Origin: Trogon surrucura
Lineage: Eukaryota; Chordata; Aves; Trogoniformes; Trogonidae
DNA: 64,000 nucleotides
Reading direction: 5' to 3'
NCBI GenBank assembly: GCA_020746105.1
Contig: CM036620.1
Coordinates: 27,854,118-27,918,117, forward strand
The notes under the pieces are model-generated. The model was not told the DNA's origin. It saw nothing but the letters and a program-made list of their open reading frames with translations, and did no database searches. Every line of letters starts with the position of its first letter. Within the stretch, counting starts at the first letter, position 1. This document shows, one piece after another, positions 24,901 through 37,936 of this stretch. The translations under genes were made by a program, and so were the position numbers.

Positions 24901-26847
24901 AAGGAGGTTTCTTAAAATTGACAAAACTGCGTACGATATTGAAAATGAACTATCATATGTATCAACATTTCTTTAGCGGGCTGCTTTGGCTAGTATTTAA
25001 ATGTTAATCTAGCATTCTTTTGAATTGCTTTACGCCCATGCTACATTTAAGTGGCAAAATTTCCTATGGGACAGTGGTATGAGAGAAACTGTTTGGTTAT
25101 ATTATGGCAGCAATTAAAACAAAAAAGAGACAGGGTAAAAAAAATATACAGAGGGCAGCATTCTACACTAAAAATAGCCATGGCTCATGAATAGATTCAT
25201 GATCTGACAAGAGATTTGTCTGCACTTTTGGAGTAACACAGATGGGATTACCCCCTTCAGCACAGTTAGACTCTGAAAAAAACAACTAAAAAAATTCTTT
25301 TATTTTTATTTCAAATTATTTCTGACATGTGCCACAATCATTATTTAGCTTGGCACAATATAACTTGTATTTTTAATGAGAGAAAAAAAAAGAACATCAG
25401 TTAGAAAAGATTTAGTCACGCTATATACAATCACTCATGAGTAAGTTTAAGTGTATGTTATCAAAGAAAATCAAAGCAAGTGTTGAAGTTACTTGAATTA
25501 TAGTAACACAGTCTTTGTTTCACAGATAGCTAAATATCTCTTTTCCACACATTTTGTTTTAAAGCTCTCAGTATGGATCATGTTCTCTAAGTACTTTGAC
25601 TCACTGCCAACCTCATTAGTAATTTATAATAAATGTTTCTTTTCTAAAGAATCATTTCTCCATCAGATTAAATGAAATGTATGTAACTTTCATTAAGTTT
25701 TCATTACATGCTTAGAAAAGACTATTTTGATTATAGGATGAAAACTACAGAACATTACATGACGTGTAGGCTAGAGATAAGAACTTATTAGAAATAAAGA
25801 ACCCTCTTCATCTGTCATTGATCTAAGATGAGTAATTTACTTCATCTCTACCATTATTTACCAGTCTGTAATAATGTTTGTCTTTTTCATATTCATAAAC
25901 TTCCTTTCATCTAGCCCTTAGTTTTGGAAAACCCTTCTATATTTTGCTTCACATTCTTTGGAGACACCTCTTAAAAGTTATTTCCTCCACCAGCCCTATA
26001 AGCTATTAGAATTGACTAAACACTTTAAAAATACCACTGAAAGAGAACTTTCTGTCTTCTACTGGAACGGAAAATGTAAAAAAAAAAAATCAAATAAACA
26101 TATTATATCATTTCCCTAGTTACGCAGATCCTCAGACTTGCCTTACTTATGATTAGGAAAGGATTCATCAATTCACTCAATTACTTCAGTGCTTTTCTGA
26201 ATTGTAGTACCTTGGCTACAAACCTCAGAGAAGAGACATCTCTGTTTTTCACCCCTTCCTTTATTTAGATGTGACAAGCATCAGATCACTCCAGTAACAT
26301 GCCAAAGAATGTCTCATGTTAATAAATCATTATTTAATAAATATACAGTATTCAGTTAATCAGTGTGTGGATTTGAGGTTTCAGTCCTGAAATGGGGATA
26401 AATAAGATGCACAAGTATGGTGTGGTTTGCAAAGGATAACATTAACACAGCAGTTTATGCTGCCATCTTCAAGCAGAACAAGGTTGACACGTACTAAACT
26501 GTAAAGTGCTCCTGTTTTGAGACTGAGGTTTATTTTTATTTCCCTGTTGCAATACTGAAAAAGAAAAATAAAGTTTGCTAGCTCCAACTAGTATACACTG
26601 ATTTATTTTGGAACAAGTCTGAAATAGAAGAATTACCTAATTTACCTCCTAAATTATAATTTTCAGCTTTGGGTGATGCAGCCCTTTACAATAACATAGA
26701 ACACACACGCATTTGTGGGCAAAATGCGCCCAACAGGATGGATTCACACACAGGCACATGCGCACATATACACCCTCTCCTCACCTCAACAGAAACCACA
26801 CTAGGGGACAGACAGATCATATTTGAGCAAAAACTACAGAATGAAGA
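21936..26847. other. AT-rich non-coding DNA
   Basis: No gene is supported apart from one weak exon-like block at 23615-23676. It is mostly unique AT-rich sequence with A and T runs, for example at 23157-23172. Confidence 0.5.
23615..23676 (-). CDS. Weak exon-like block, unknown
   Basis: On the minus strand a strong acceptor (TTCCATGTATATTTTTAG) precedes 62 nt ending at CCCA|GTAAGTGG, a consensus donor. Only one frame is free of stops, reading PAKLCVYHGFEDRCLCNSP. The block enters needing one base to finish a codon and leaves one base over. The cysteine-rich peptide matches nothing I know. Similar splice-like pairs enclosing non-coding sequence occur elsewhere in the window, so this is weak. 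Confidence 0.15.
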
Positions 26848-26946
26848 AATCACAGAATCACAGAATTGTTAAAGGTTGGAAAAGACCTTTAAGACCAAGT
26901 CCAACCATTAACCTAGCATCACCAGGTCCACCACTAAACCATGTCA
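26848..26946 (-). mobile_element. CR1 LINE, short 3' end fragment
   Basis: The plus strand reads AATCACAGAATCACAGAATTG, then AAGGTTGGAAAAGACCTTTA, GTCCAACCATTAACC and CCACTAAACCATGTC. This is the complement of about 95 bases of the 3' end of a CR1 subfamily different from the 14581 and 46121 copies. A run of A follows about 35 bases later. Confidence 0.92.
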
Positions 26947-29900
26947 AAATCTCATATTGCAAAGTCTTGTGTAATATATCAAAAAAAAAAAAAAAGCTTC
27001 CTTCATATCCCTTCAAGTGAAGGGCAGGTTTACAGTTGCTCATACTCTTCCGTTCTTGTCCTTCCCTTGCAGTCTGCAATGGAGCGTTACCTGGCAGAGG
27101 CTGGCACCGCATTGATGTCTCTAACAGAGCAACACAGATTTATATCGAACCTCCTGCTCTTCAGCTCTCTTTCCTGCTTAGAGTTTTAATTATCCCTCCT
27201 ACAGTCACGATTTGGAAAATTCAGCCCTTCTCCATCACCACTGCTTGTACATTATTTCTCCATGTTTACAACTCAAGCATAAATCTTATAAACATCCTGC
27301 TACCCAACAACCACATTAAATTGTGTATATATAGTACGGTAAAAAGGAGCACTGGATAGAGTGTACATCTGCTAGCACTATATGATCTGGAAAAAAAATA
27401 AATTCTGGAGAAATTGAATAAACAGTTATTTTAATCCAATTCATTAAGAAATTCCAAATTAAAACAAGTTATGCAAAAAATGCTCATTATTTCTGCAAAA
27501 CAGGCTAATTGTCTGATCATTCCATTAAATGCATGGATACAATTCAAGTAACTTTTTAAATAAAATACTGCACTGCAATTTTTCTGTTCTAAAATAACTG
27601 TAATGTAAGTCTTGCCTGAATTACTGTTTTCTCTGAATCTTTATTATCTTCCTATTTCTTAAGCTACTAATTGTTTCTAACACATTAATAATCTGTATTA
27701 AAGACTCTTAGATAATTAAATGACTTGCTGTGATACTTTAAAAGCATTACTCCTAGACTGAACTCTACCTTCCCAGAGCTAATAACATCATTTATTGTCT
27801 CTTTTGGGAGACAATGTACATTATATTCACTGGGACTGCAGTTTTCTGCCTTTGTTTTCTGTGTACATATAATTAATCAGAGAACTATTTACATGCACGG
27901 AGAACACAAACAAACACAGACGATTTTATACTATTATACTGCCAAATGTTGTTTCAGTAATGAAAAGCATTAAAAAAAAAAAAAAAAGCAGCTACTTATA
28001 TCTATAAGCCCTGTCTCTGTGTGCTAATTTTTTGGTAAGCTATTTTGTGGTTACTAAAGAATTTGTAGCTCAAATGTGAATATTAAAGAAGCACCACTCT
28101 TTTTCTCTCCAACAAAGCAAAATAAATTTCCATTCATTTCAAACTCCTGTTCAGTGGTTATCTATTTGGTTTTTTTACCTTTGAAATCCATTCATGCAGT
28201 GGAACAAACTACAAAGACACCTTTACCAGAAACAAGCTGAAGAAATACCACATTAATGAGTTCTTACGCTTGACACACCACTGGCAGCATATTTCACAGT
28301 ACAGTAAAATGACACAAGTGGAAATGTAATTTATTATAAAAAGAGAAAGCTGTTTGGTGGCAATGTGCACCACACTAAAAGACTGCACCATAGCTCCGCA
28401 TCACAGGATACTTACTAGTTCACTAGAAGGTGATACCAAGAACTGCAACAAGCACTACATTTGCATGGGGTTTTGTGGCATATACTGTGGTGACAAACAG
28501 AGGCCATGTGACAAGTTAAACATGGAAACATCATCAGCACTCAGAAAGGACCCTGGCTACAAGCAAAACACACAGTTGAACAATTTTTCCAGGAATAAAA
28601 ATGAAATAGGTATCTTCTATTTTCATCATTATTGCCCAATATAACCATACTTTTTATCACACATACCTTCCAGCTAATGGTGTGCAAAACCACGGGTTCT
28701 CACATCACATAGGAGAATTTAAAACTGTTTAATGGCCTTTAGAACTTTATAACAGGCATTAACTCAGACAGTACTTACAAAGTTTTAAACTCTTATAAAG
28801 TCAGGTACAACTGAAGCAAAATTAAGAATTCCAACCAGTTGCTGTATTTGTTGGTGGTTGGTTTTGTGTTTTGTTTTTTTTTTTTTAAATGACTTGAAAC
28901 TTTTAAAAGCCACATATAGAATTTCCAGCCCTGTATTCCCAGGCTAAGCCAAACATGCTTTTACACTTATTGACTGTAAGGCCAGGAGGACACAGCAGTT
29001 TTACAGTGAATGTTTTAACAGCTACTACTGCTACAATATATTGAACAAAATACACGCAGTAAGAAAAGTACATGTAATTCACTAAATTCCTTCACTGCCA
29101 AATCCCAAATGATCTAGTTGTGGCACAGATCTATAAGCATGGTATGGTCACAGTCAGATATTTCTTATCCAACTATGTTTTGGGGACAGAAGTTCGCAGT
29201 ATACAAACAGAAGGTGTAGTGCTTGAAAGAAAATGAAAACAATAGATCTTTACTCTTCTTAGCCAATAGCACGTATTGGCTAATTGTGAAATAAAGAACA
29301 TCTGATGGATGGTGGTTACCCTTTAAGCATCAGGATAACATTTTCAAGTAGTATGGCTACATTTCTAGCTCTGCTCAATTTTTTTCTTCTTGCCTTAGGA
29401 TAAATGGTTCAGTGTCTCCAACTCAACAAAACTCTAAAGTGTGTGTGCACTTCTGCCTAGCTTATGTTTCTACCACAGCTTACAAATATGTTAATGAACA
29501 TATTAACGAGTTATAGATTCAGAGACCTCTCCTACCTCTCTGGGCTTCTTAAAGGTTTGCCTCAATGAACAATAATATGTGTACACCCTCAACTCATATA
29601 AGTTTTCTTACATACATAACTGAATAATCAGATTTCCTAGAGAAAAACAGACATTTAACATGTATCTACATGATGAAGAAATACTGCTAACTTTAAAATT
29701 CAGAAAGCTGCAGCTGTTAAGGAGATAAAATATTTTAATAACAACTAAATAGAGTATCTATACATCAACAGGACCTTTTACGTTAATAATTCAGACTTCT
29801 TTTATTCAGAAGAGAAAAAAAGGCCTGCAAATTCTGAAAGCTGCACCAAGGCACAATATTTACAGAGAAAACATGCATTTCAATGAGATTCTTCATCTTC

Positions 29901-32884
29901 CTGTATTTTCTTCAGTAAATACTTGGCTTATTAGTATTAAGACAGAAAAAAAGACTGGAAAATTTTACAGACGGTCAAACAGGAGTTCAGTTGTCTGTTT
30001 CATTAATTAATTGCATTCAATCTCTTTATTCATCAAATCAAAAATAAATCATTTTAGGTCATCAAGATTTCTCATTACTTGAAGCTTTTGAGTGAATGCC
30101 AACCACATAGATCTTAAAAAGTATATAAATGTAAATATAATTTATGAAAATATGAAGCCTTCATAGACACAGTCATGGAACTCATGTGCTCTTCTTTCTC
30201 CACTATTACTTTTGACATTTAATACAGAAGATGACATTGCTCTTTGTAATGGTACATTTGAAACGGATAAATTGGGATATATACTTTGAATCCTCCTAAG
30301 GTAGTGTTCAGGATCACTGGACCCTAAATTTTGTTTGTTTTAAGACTTTGGTCACCAAAACCAGATTTTTCTAATTACTTTTTGTCTAGTTGGATATTTG
30401 CAAAAAGTTTAGTTTTCACAATTTACTTAAAAAGATATAAAAATCTCTGCAACTACTCATATTCTTGATCTGAGACGTTTTATTACATTTAATAAGCAAT
30501 ACCATGTGACTGGTAAATCATGTCAAGAAGTTAAACAACAAAATTAAACTAACTTGGCTTGAAAGTATCACTAGATGAATCACAACTAGTGACAAACTCT
30601 AAGTAAAATTGATCATAACAGAATTTCATCTAGAGTAGATTAAATGCCTATTCCAGTAGTGGCTGGATGAGTGTTAACATTTCATCAGGCTTCTACAAGT
30701 AGTCATAAAATGAAAAAGCCATTAATTAAATCCGCAAATAATGCAATATACGTGGGACGATAGTTAAGTGCTAGACAGATGAAAAGAAAAGAAAACGTGG
30801 GCCTATATTGATAAGAATTACCAAAATGAGAATGAAAAAAATGCTACTTAGCACCTCTAAAGAGGATAAGCTAAATTTTACATGTATAAAAGGCATTAGA
30901 TTTATGTTTCTATATAAATGCAAAGTAGCATTAACGTACAGAAAGATCTAAGACTGAAAATGGAACTGCTAACTAACCACTCCTCCACCCCCCAAATATT
31001 AAAAACTGAAAATCTGCAAAAGCAATTTCAAAAACTGAAAAGTAAGTTGATGCTCTATAGCAGAGATTGCTTCTTGGTTTATAGCATGGGATATATCGAA
31101 AAGTCTCCCTACAAAATTTGGTAGTATTTTACAGACTGTCTAAAGGAAAGAAGTTTAGAAAAAAACATTGTCTGCTGTAGTTCACCTCTAACTTATTTGG
31201 ACAGACTGACTTGTGATAACAGTGTCTGGGATATCTCAAGACTCACAGGGTACAGTCAAACAAAAATAGCCAGTTTAGACCAGTAGTTTAGCCCTTGAAT
31301 TCCTATTATCATTAGAAATTTGTATTGGCATCATCAGCTAATGAAGCTTCCATAAACACTCTGCTGCTGCTTATGCTGCCCTATGGAGTAGGAATCCAGT
31401 GTTATTTCTTTCTAGGAATAAACTAATCTAATGTATGGACAGGCTCTCTCTAGACACAATCTCAAGCCTAATATTAACAAGCACAAATCAAAATTGCTGT
31501 CTCCTCATATGGTCAATCAGTTAAATGCTTGGGTTTGTTCTTTACAGAATACAACTTACTGGATCTAAGCATAGTTCTAAGTTTGTTGGTAGTGGGGTTT
31601 CACTGTAGCTTCTATTTCTTAAAGCAGAAGTAAAAACTTCTTTCCTTTTATTTTATGTTAATATTCCTGTCTCTTTCATGTTGTAACTCTGATTTTATAG
31701 GACATTACTATCCTGTGTTTCAGGAATAGCATCTCAGATCTTCACCAATCCCCCACAGTGCCTTACATAAAGCTGCATATTTCATCCCATCTTGCCATTC
31801 ATGCCCACCCACATGAGACACATTACTCAGATCCAATGATGATAGCATTGTTATGCAGATGATACCTAGATTTATTTCCCTATTAAACATTAATGATGCA
31901 GTATCCTGGCATAAATTTAAAGTGCATTTTTAGGCATACAAACTTGAAGATAGCCATGAAATACATGATTTAGTGTAAAGAAAATTTTATACTGTTGATA
32001 TATAGCTAACTGTTACTATTTTACCTTCCAAATAATTAACCACAAACCACGTTTCTGTCTGTATTTTTGGCTAGTCATGGTAGCACAGTAAATCAACAAA
32101 GAAAAATAACTGAAAACACTTTATAGGAATAAATAATTCTGTAGAGATGATATAGAAATGAGTTATGTACCACTTATTGTTGAAGCTTGCACTCAGGTTG
32201 GCAGATTAATTCTCTTGTATCTCATTTTGATAGACAGTGAAAAAAGACGGCAAAGCTTTTTTGAAAAAAATAAAATTAAAAAAAAACCCTCATCTTTTTG
32301 CATAAGAAAGGACAATTTTCACAATTAAGTTAAAATTGAACCCCCTGACTTGATCAGACACCCAGAGGACTAACCAGTGTGGTACTTATCAATTCTCCAC
32401 TACTGAGGATGGCAAGAGAGACACACGACACATAAACCAGCCCAAGTTGGTTTCAGGTATTGCCATTTCGAGCACTGTCAATAGGGGACGCTTAGCAATA
32501 TAACTCCTGTTATGTATCATTCAGCACGTCTCACAATTTAAGCAGTCTGCTGCATCAGCAAAATGGTTTGCAGCTTGCAGGCTCACTTTCACAGCATAGC
32601 TCATGGTCTCCACCACAGGATCTGTTTCACACTAAAAATGTAGAGGTCCTTGCAAAGGCAACAGCAAACTTTGAATGCAAGAAAACAGAGATTCCGGCTT
32701 CCACAGCATTCTGCATTTTCTTTATCCTTAGCAATGTTGTTGCAGAGGTCAGTTTTGGAGTAATCACTTGTTCTAATGAAACAGGACACTTGACAGAGGA
32801 TAGTATTTCAAGCAAACACCAGGCTTCTCACTAAATTGGCTGTTAGATCAGGATATGCACTACAACAAAATATTTTTGAAATAC
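26947..32884. other. AT-rich non-coding DNA
   Basis: No gene is supported. Poly-A and poly-T runs occur at about 26981-26995, 27971-27987 and 28877-28888. Minus-strand splice-like pairs at about 28416-28484 and 28780-28811 were examined; the latter is closed in all frames. Confidence 0.5.
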
Positions 32885-35552
32885 ACAGATATGGCGAGAC
32901 AGCTCACATGCCTGGAATGTGGTCATGGAAGGCTATGTCCTTTTTAGGAAAGATAGGCCAATGAAGTGAGGTGTCGGAGTTGCTCTTCATGTGAGAGAGC
33001 AACTGGAATGTATTGAGTTCTGTCCAGGGGCAGATGAGGAGCGAGTTGAGAGCTTGTGGGTGAGAATGAAGGGGCAGGCTAGCCCTTCAATGGTGATATT
33101 GTGGTAGCTGTCTGTTAAAGTTGATGAGGCCTGGTTCTCATGGGGGATTTTAACTGCTCAGTACACAGCCAGCCATTTACAGTCCAGGAGGTTCCTCCTG
33201 TGCATCCATGATAACTTCTTGATGCAAATGGTGGATGAGCCAACTAGGAGAGGAGCACTGCTGGATCTTAAACTCACTAACAAGGAGGGTCTGGTTGAAC
33301 TGGTGAAAGCTGAGGGCAGCCTTGGCTGCAGCAACCATGAGATGGTGGAGTTCAGGATCCTGTGTTGTGGGAACAGAATACCAAGCAGGATCACAACTCT
33401 GGTCTTCAGCAGGGCCAACTTTGGCCTTTTCATGCAATTGCTAGGGGAAACCCCACGGGACAGGGTCCTAACTAAAGGGGCTCAAGATAGGTGGTTAATG
33501 TTCAAGGACCACTTCTTCCAAGCTCAAGACCCATAGGAAACCAAAAAAGAGATCTAGGAGACCCACATGGTTAACCAGGGAACTGCAGGGCAAATTCAAG
33601 TGGAAGAAGAGAGTCTACAGATCATGGAAGGAGGGGCTGGCCACTTGGAGGAATATAAGACTGTGGTTAGAGGATGTAGGGAGGCAACTAGGAAAGCTAC
33701 AGCCTCCTTGGAATTAAACTTGTGAAGGAGGTCAAGGACAACAGAAAGGGCTTCTTCAAATACACTGCAGACAAAATTAACACTAGAGGCAATGTAGACC
33801 CACTGGTGGATGAGGTGGATGCCCTGGAGACAGAGGATCCAGAGAAGGCAGAGTTACTGAATGTCTTTTTTGCCTCTGTCTGTACTGCTGGAGACTTTCC
33901 ACAGGAGCCCCAGACCCCCAAAGACATCAGGATAAAGGAGGAGTTTGTCCTGGTTGATGAGGACTGGGTTAGGGATCAATTAGGACACTTAAACATCCTT
34001 ATGGGATATCCATGGGCCCTGAGGGGATGCACCCGCAGGTGCTGAGGGAGCTGGCAGAAGTCATTGCTAGGCCACTCTCCAGCATCTGTGGTAAGTCGTG
34101 GGGCAACAGGTGAGGTGCCTGAGGACTGGAGGAAAGCAAATGTCACTCCAGTCTTCAAAAAGGACAAGAAGGAGGACCCAGATAACTGTAGACCACTTAG
34201 GCTCACCTCCATCCCTGGAAAGGTGATGGAACAATGTATCCTCGGTGCTGTCTCTGGGTATATCAAGGATAAGAGGGTCATTAGGAGCAGTCAACATGGT
34301 TTTGCCAAGGGGAAGTCATGTTTGACCAATCTGATAGCCTTTTATGAGGACATAACCAGGTGGATAGATGATGGCAGTGCAGTGGACATGGTTTCTCTGA
34401 ATTTCAGTAAAGCATTTGACACAGTCTCCCACAGCATCCTCATAGGTAAACTGAGGAAGTGTGGATGATTAGGTCTGGATGATTGGGTAGTGATGTGGGT
34501 TGTGAACTGGTTGAAGGGAAGAAGCCAGAGAGTTGTGGTCAATGGGACAGAGTCTAGCTAGAGGCCTGTATCTAAGGGACTCCCTCAGGGGTCAGTACTG
34601 GGACCAGTACTATTCCACATATTCATCAATGACCTGGATGAGGGAACACAGTGCATCGTCAATGAGTTTGCGGGTGAGACAAAACTGGTAGGAGTGGTTG
34701 ACACACCAAAAGGCTGTGCTGTCATTCAGAGAGACCTGGACAGGCTGGAGAGCTGGGCAAGGAGAAATTTAATTAAATACAACAAGGGCAATTGTAGAGT
34801 TTTGCACCTGGGAAAGAAAAATCCTATGTATCAGTATAGGTTAGGGACTGACCTGCTGGAGAGCAGCGCAGGGGAAAGGGTCCTGGGGGTCCTGGTAGGC
34901 AGCAGGATGACCATGAGCCAGCAATGTGCCCTCGTGGCCAAGAAGGCCAATGGCATCCTGAGGTGTATTAGAAGGGGAGTAGCTAATAGGTCGAGGGAGG
35001 TTCTCTTCCCCCTCTACTCTGCCCTGGTGAGGCCACATCTGGAATACTGTGTCCAGTTCTGGGCCCCTCAGCTCAAGAAGGGCAGGGAACTGCTTGAGAG
35101 AGTCCAGCGCAGAGCCACAAAGATGATGAAGGGAGTGGAACATCTCCCTTATGAGGAAAGGCTGAAGGAGCTGGGTCTCTTTAGCTTGGAGAAGAGGAGG
35201 CTGAGGGGTGACCTCATTAATGTTTGTAAATATGTAAAGAGTGAGCGTCAGGAGGACCGAGCCAGGCTCTTCTCAGTTATGTCCAGTGACATGAAAAGAG
35301 GCCATGGGTGCAAGCTGGATCATATGAGGTTCCACAAAAACATTAGGAAAAACTTTTTCATTGTGAGGGTGACAGAGCACTGGAACAGGCTGCCCAGGGA
35401 GGTTGTGGAGTCTCCTTCTCTGGAGACATTCAAAACTGTCCTGGATGCGTTCCTTTGTGACCTACTCTAGGTGATCCTCCTCTGGGAGCGGGGTTGGACT
35501 AGATCATCTTTCGAGGTCGCTTCCAACCCCTGACATTCTGTGATTTTGTGAA
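32885..35552 (+). mobile_element. CR1 LINE, longest copy, about 2.7 kb
   Basis: The plus-strand element starts within the endonuclease part of ORF2 near GGCGAGACAGCTCACATG. It runs through the RT and C-terminal regions and ends with GGTTGGACTAGATCATC, TTCCAACCCCTGAC and a tail of ATTCTGTGATTTTGTGAA. It is 5'-truncated, with ORF1 and the 5' UTR missing. A deletion of roughly 50 bases near 33126-33134 joins GATGAGGCC to TGGTTCTC, apparently across a short AGGCC microhomology; this rests on memory of the family. It is the only CR1 here in plus orientation. Confidence 0.95.
32890..35470 (+). pseudogene. CR1 ORF2 (endonuclease/RT) pseudogene
   Basis: ORF2p is the endonuclease and reverse transcriptase that copies CR1 RNA into DNA. 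Decayed endonuclease sequence covers about 32930-33260, with EPTRRGALLDLKLTNKEG at about 33237-33290. The RT reads NVTPVFKKDKKEDPDN, SSQHGFAKGKSCLTNLIAF and a motif A region SLNFSKAFDTVSH near 34391-34429. Motif A has N where the catalytic D of LDF belongs (codon 34400-34402). Motif B ([13 protein letters not shown]) is present. The motif C FADD is FAGE (34667-34678). Frame 2 carries stops at 34466 (TGA) and 34559 (TAG), with frameshifts near 34030 and before 34064. The C-terminal 258 codons (34694-35470) remain open. It is catalytically dead. Confidence 0.93.
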
Positions 35553-36524
35553 ATAAATTTCTTTCTCAAAATAAATCATATTTTCCTTGTGATCAAATCC
35601 TCTACTATTCTCTATAGAATATCTTAAAAGGAATCTGGCAACAAGGCATAAGTGTAGGCTTTAGTTTTCACAGTGCTTGCATTTTACTGGAGTAATAGTA
35701 TAATGGACTACTGAAGGAAGGTGCGATCCACACTGGGCATGTTTGGAGATGACGAACCTTTCTACACCTCAAGAGGAAAAAGAAACTCAAAATGGCTTGC
35801 AAAATTAAATAGAGTGTCCTGGAATCTTTACCAAGTAACCCAAAAATGTGCCTATTTGTAATCAGAAAGTAGCTAATTAACATACTGGCTTATTTTGATG
35901 GTACGTTGCAGAAAGAAAGTGGCACACCCTTAAATCAAATCCAACAGGAGACTTCAGGGTTTGGAGGATGCTAGATTAAGCATAAAGTACAAAGACACTT
36001 CGGTTAAGTTTGGGGAATACATTTAAGGATGTGTGCTTCTTAAAACATTAAGATAAATTTGTCTAAATGAAATATTGATGAACGGATATTTATCGCTTGC
36101 CAGCCTGACACTAAAAGCATTGAGTTCTAGCAAACACAAACCTACATCTTTAAGGCTTCCCTTTCTACAGCTTCATGGGTTCAGCACTATGGTACATACA
36201 GGACCTGAACTATTAATGACCCAGTTAAGAAAAGTAGTGCTTTCTCTTCCATTTATTTCAAAAAGCAAGTCTATCAACTTACTACACCATGTGGAACTAT
36301 GAGATTGATTACTCAAGGATTTAAAATATTAGAAAGACTGGCAAGAATATATGCCCACTCACTCTCAAACCTGAGCATTCACATAGTCTTGCCATGGCCT
36401 GAACTCGAGCTATTTGCACCACATTTGAAATTTGAACTGGTTTTCACTTATCCCCATGAATTCTCAAGTCAAGGTCATGACACTTCTGAACCCAAATTTA
36501 AAAATTGCTTGGATCGACGGAGTA
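35553..36524. other. AT-rich non-coding DNA
   Basis: Nothing recognisable beyond ordinary unique sequence. Confidence 0.6.
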
Positions 36525-37156
36525 TCAGGCTAAGCTTGAGTTCTGTGCTTTACACCAGCAAGATATTACTTCTCCACAGCACATGAAGTCACAGTCTGGG
36601 ATCCAGTCTTGTCCTGCAGCCCTACCCACTCTTACGCGAGCATCAGTGATTGTGTCATAGGTTACTGCTGTGGTGAGCTCTCCAAGACAATGGTAGTACC
36701 CAGACACCTGAAAATCATGATCCACTGTCAAGAAAAAGGAAAAGCCACAGTATGTTGCCCCTGAGTTCTCTGCTTTCATGCAGATCTGAAGTGGTACATC
36801 GGCCAGATGCAACCTACAGCAATGGTGTATTGCTGGCCCTCTTGATGCTCCTTTCTTGATGGCACTAGCAGGTCTCTGAAACTCCAGAGAACCAGGTCAA
36901 GAGTTCAGACAGTGGTAAGTAACCTGATAGAGAAGAAAATACCTTCCTGAACTGGCTCACTGGGTTGTCTGGTGAAAGCTAGTGGAAATTCTGTGGCAAA
37001 TTGCTACCAACAGGCTTAGCAGGAGTTTGTCACGTATTCAGGGAAGAGCTGGGCTTCACTGTAATCACCTACTCCTCCCAATTTCATGTTATCTCCGTTT
37101 AAACTGCCAGCCCTGGCATTAAACAGCTTGAACTGAGACAGTGAGCAGTAGATTAT
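36525..37156 (-). pseudogene. Degraded immunoglobulin-domain-like sequence
   Basis: Three minus-strand frames in succession carry Ig-like signatures. At 37019-37156 a 46-codon frame includes FKLFNARAGS and GGVGDYSEAQLF, like the end of an Ig fold. At 36908-37003 a frame reads LAFTRQPSEPVQEG, a common opening strand of an Ig domain (F-x-x-Q-P ... V-x-E-G). At 36528-36896 a 123-codon frame contains LADVPLQICMKAENSG and, later, FQVSGYYHCLGE followed by DTITDARVRVG, resembling D-x-G-x-Y-x-C and a final V-x-V strand. The frames are broken by stops, and the spacing between the paired cysteines is too short. I infer a relic of a multi-Ig receptor, perhaps Fc-receptor-like. No splice structure is clear, and chance or another repeat cannot be excluded. 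Confidence 0.33.
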
Positions 37157-37936
37157 TCATTTTTGCAGAGTTAAGATGTAGGTCCATAATACGGGTGAGT
37201 AGCTCAGCATGGCTGAAAGGGGGAGCAGGACACAAGTCTGCTCTGTGATGGAACATTTAATCCCAGAGGTGATCCTTCTCAGGTAACCTCAGCTCTGGAT
37301 CACTGAAGGCTTCTTTTGTTAATGAATAATCTTGCTTCCCAGGTTCCTATTAATAAAGAATTATTGACATTTTTCTTCTTCCCACATAGCTTTAATTAAC
37401 TGTCTGAGCTTCACCACTGCTTATATGCAGTACCCAAGCTGCAAAACAACAGATATATAAACAGCTTTTGTAGAAACTTTTAGCTTAGATATCTACATTG
37501 AATAGTTGTAACACAGTTCCTTTCCTTAAGCAATCCACATTCCAGCAAATTTGCTGAACAAGAGGTGGTTTCTAGAATTTTGCTCACCTCCTTCTGCTTC
37601 CTATGGACTTTAACAAATTAATTCATTTTTGGTCCTGAAATGTAATCTCCAGAACACAACAGCCATCTCGGGAGGCATTACCAGCACAAGAAGGATTATT
37701 TCAAGGGTCTTGCTGATAAATTTCTGATTCACTTGTGTGCATATACATACACACAAACTAAAGCGACTTCTTACTGAAATTTGTCTGGAACATGCAACCA
37801 TGATGATGTATTGGAACTTTCAGGAAGATTGAGGAATAGCTAAGGTGGAAAATGCTGTAGCAATTTACGATCTTGTGGTAAATCAGAATCTATCCCTGCA
37901 GATAACTGGTTTTGCCACTGCAATCACTCTGCTTTC
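37157..37936. other. Unique non-coding DNA
   Basis: The sequence just right of the Ig-like block (to about 37330) is still GC-richer than average and may belong to the same relic, but I see no recognisable frame. The remainder is AT-rich. Confidence 0.5.

Noticed and set aside
28416-28484. 69-nt minus-strand exon-like block with good splice sites
   Set aside because: The only open frame gives a cysteine-rich peptide (ICHKTPCKCSACCSSW) without family character, and the other two frames are closed.
28780-28811. Minus-strand block between an excellent acceptor (TTAATTTTGCTTCAG) and a strong GTAAGTACTG donor
   Set aside because: All three frames contain stops within 32 nt. It shows that splice-like pairs arise by chance here.
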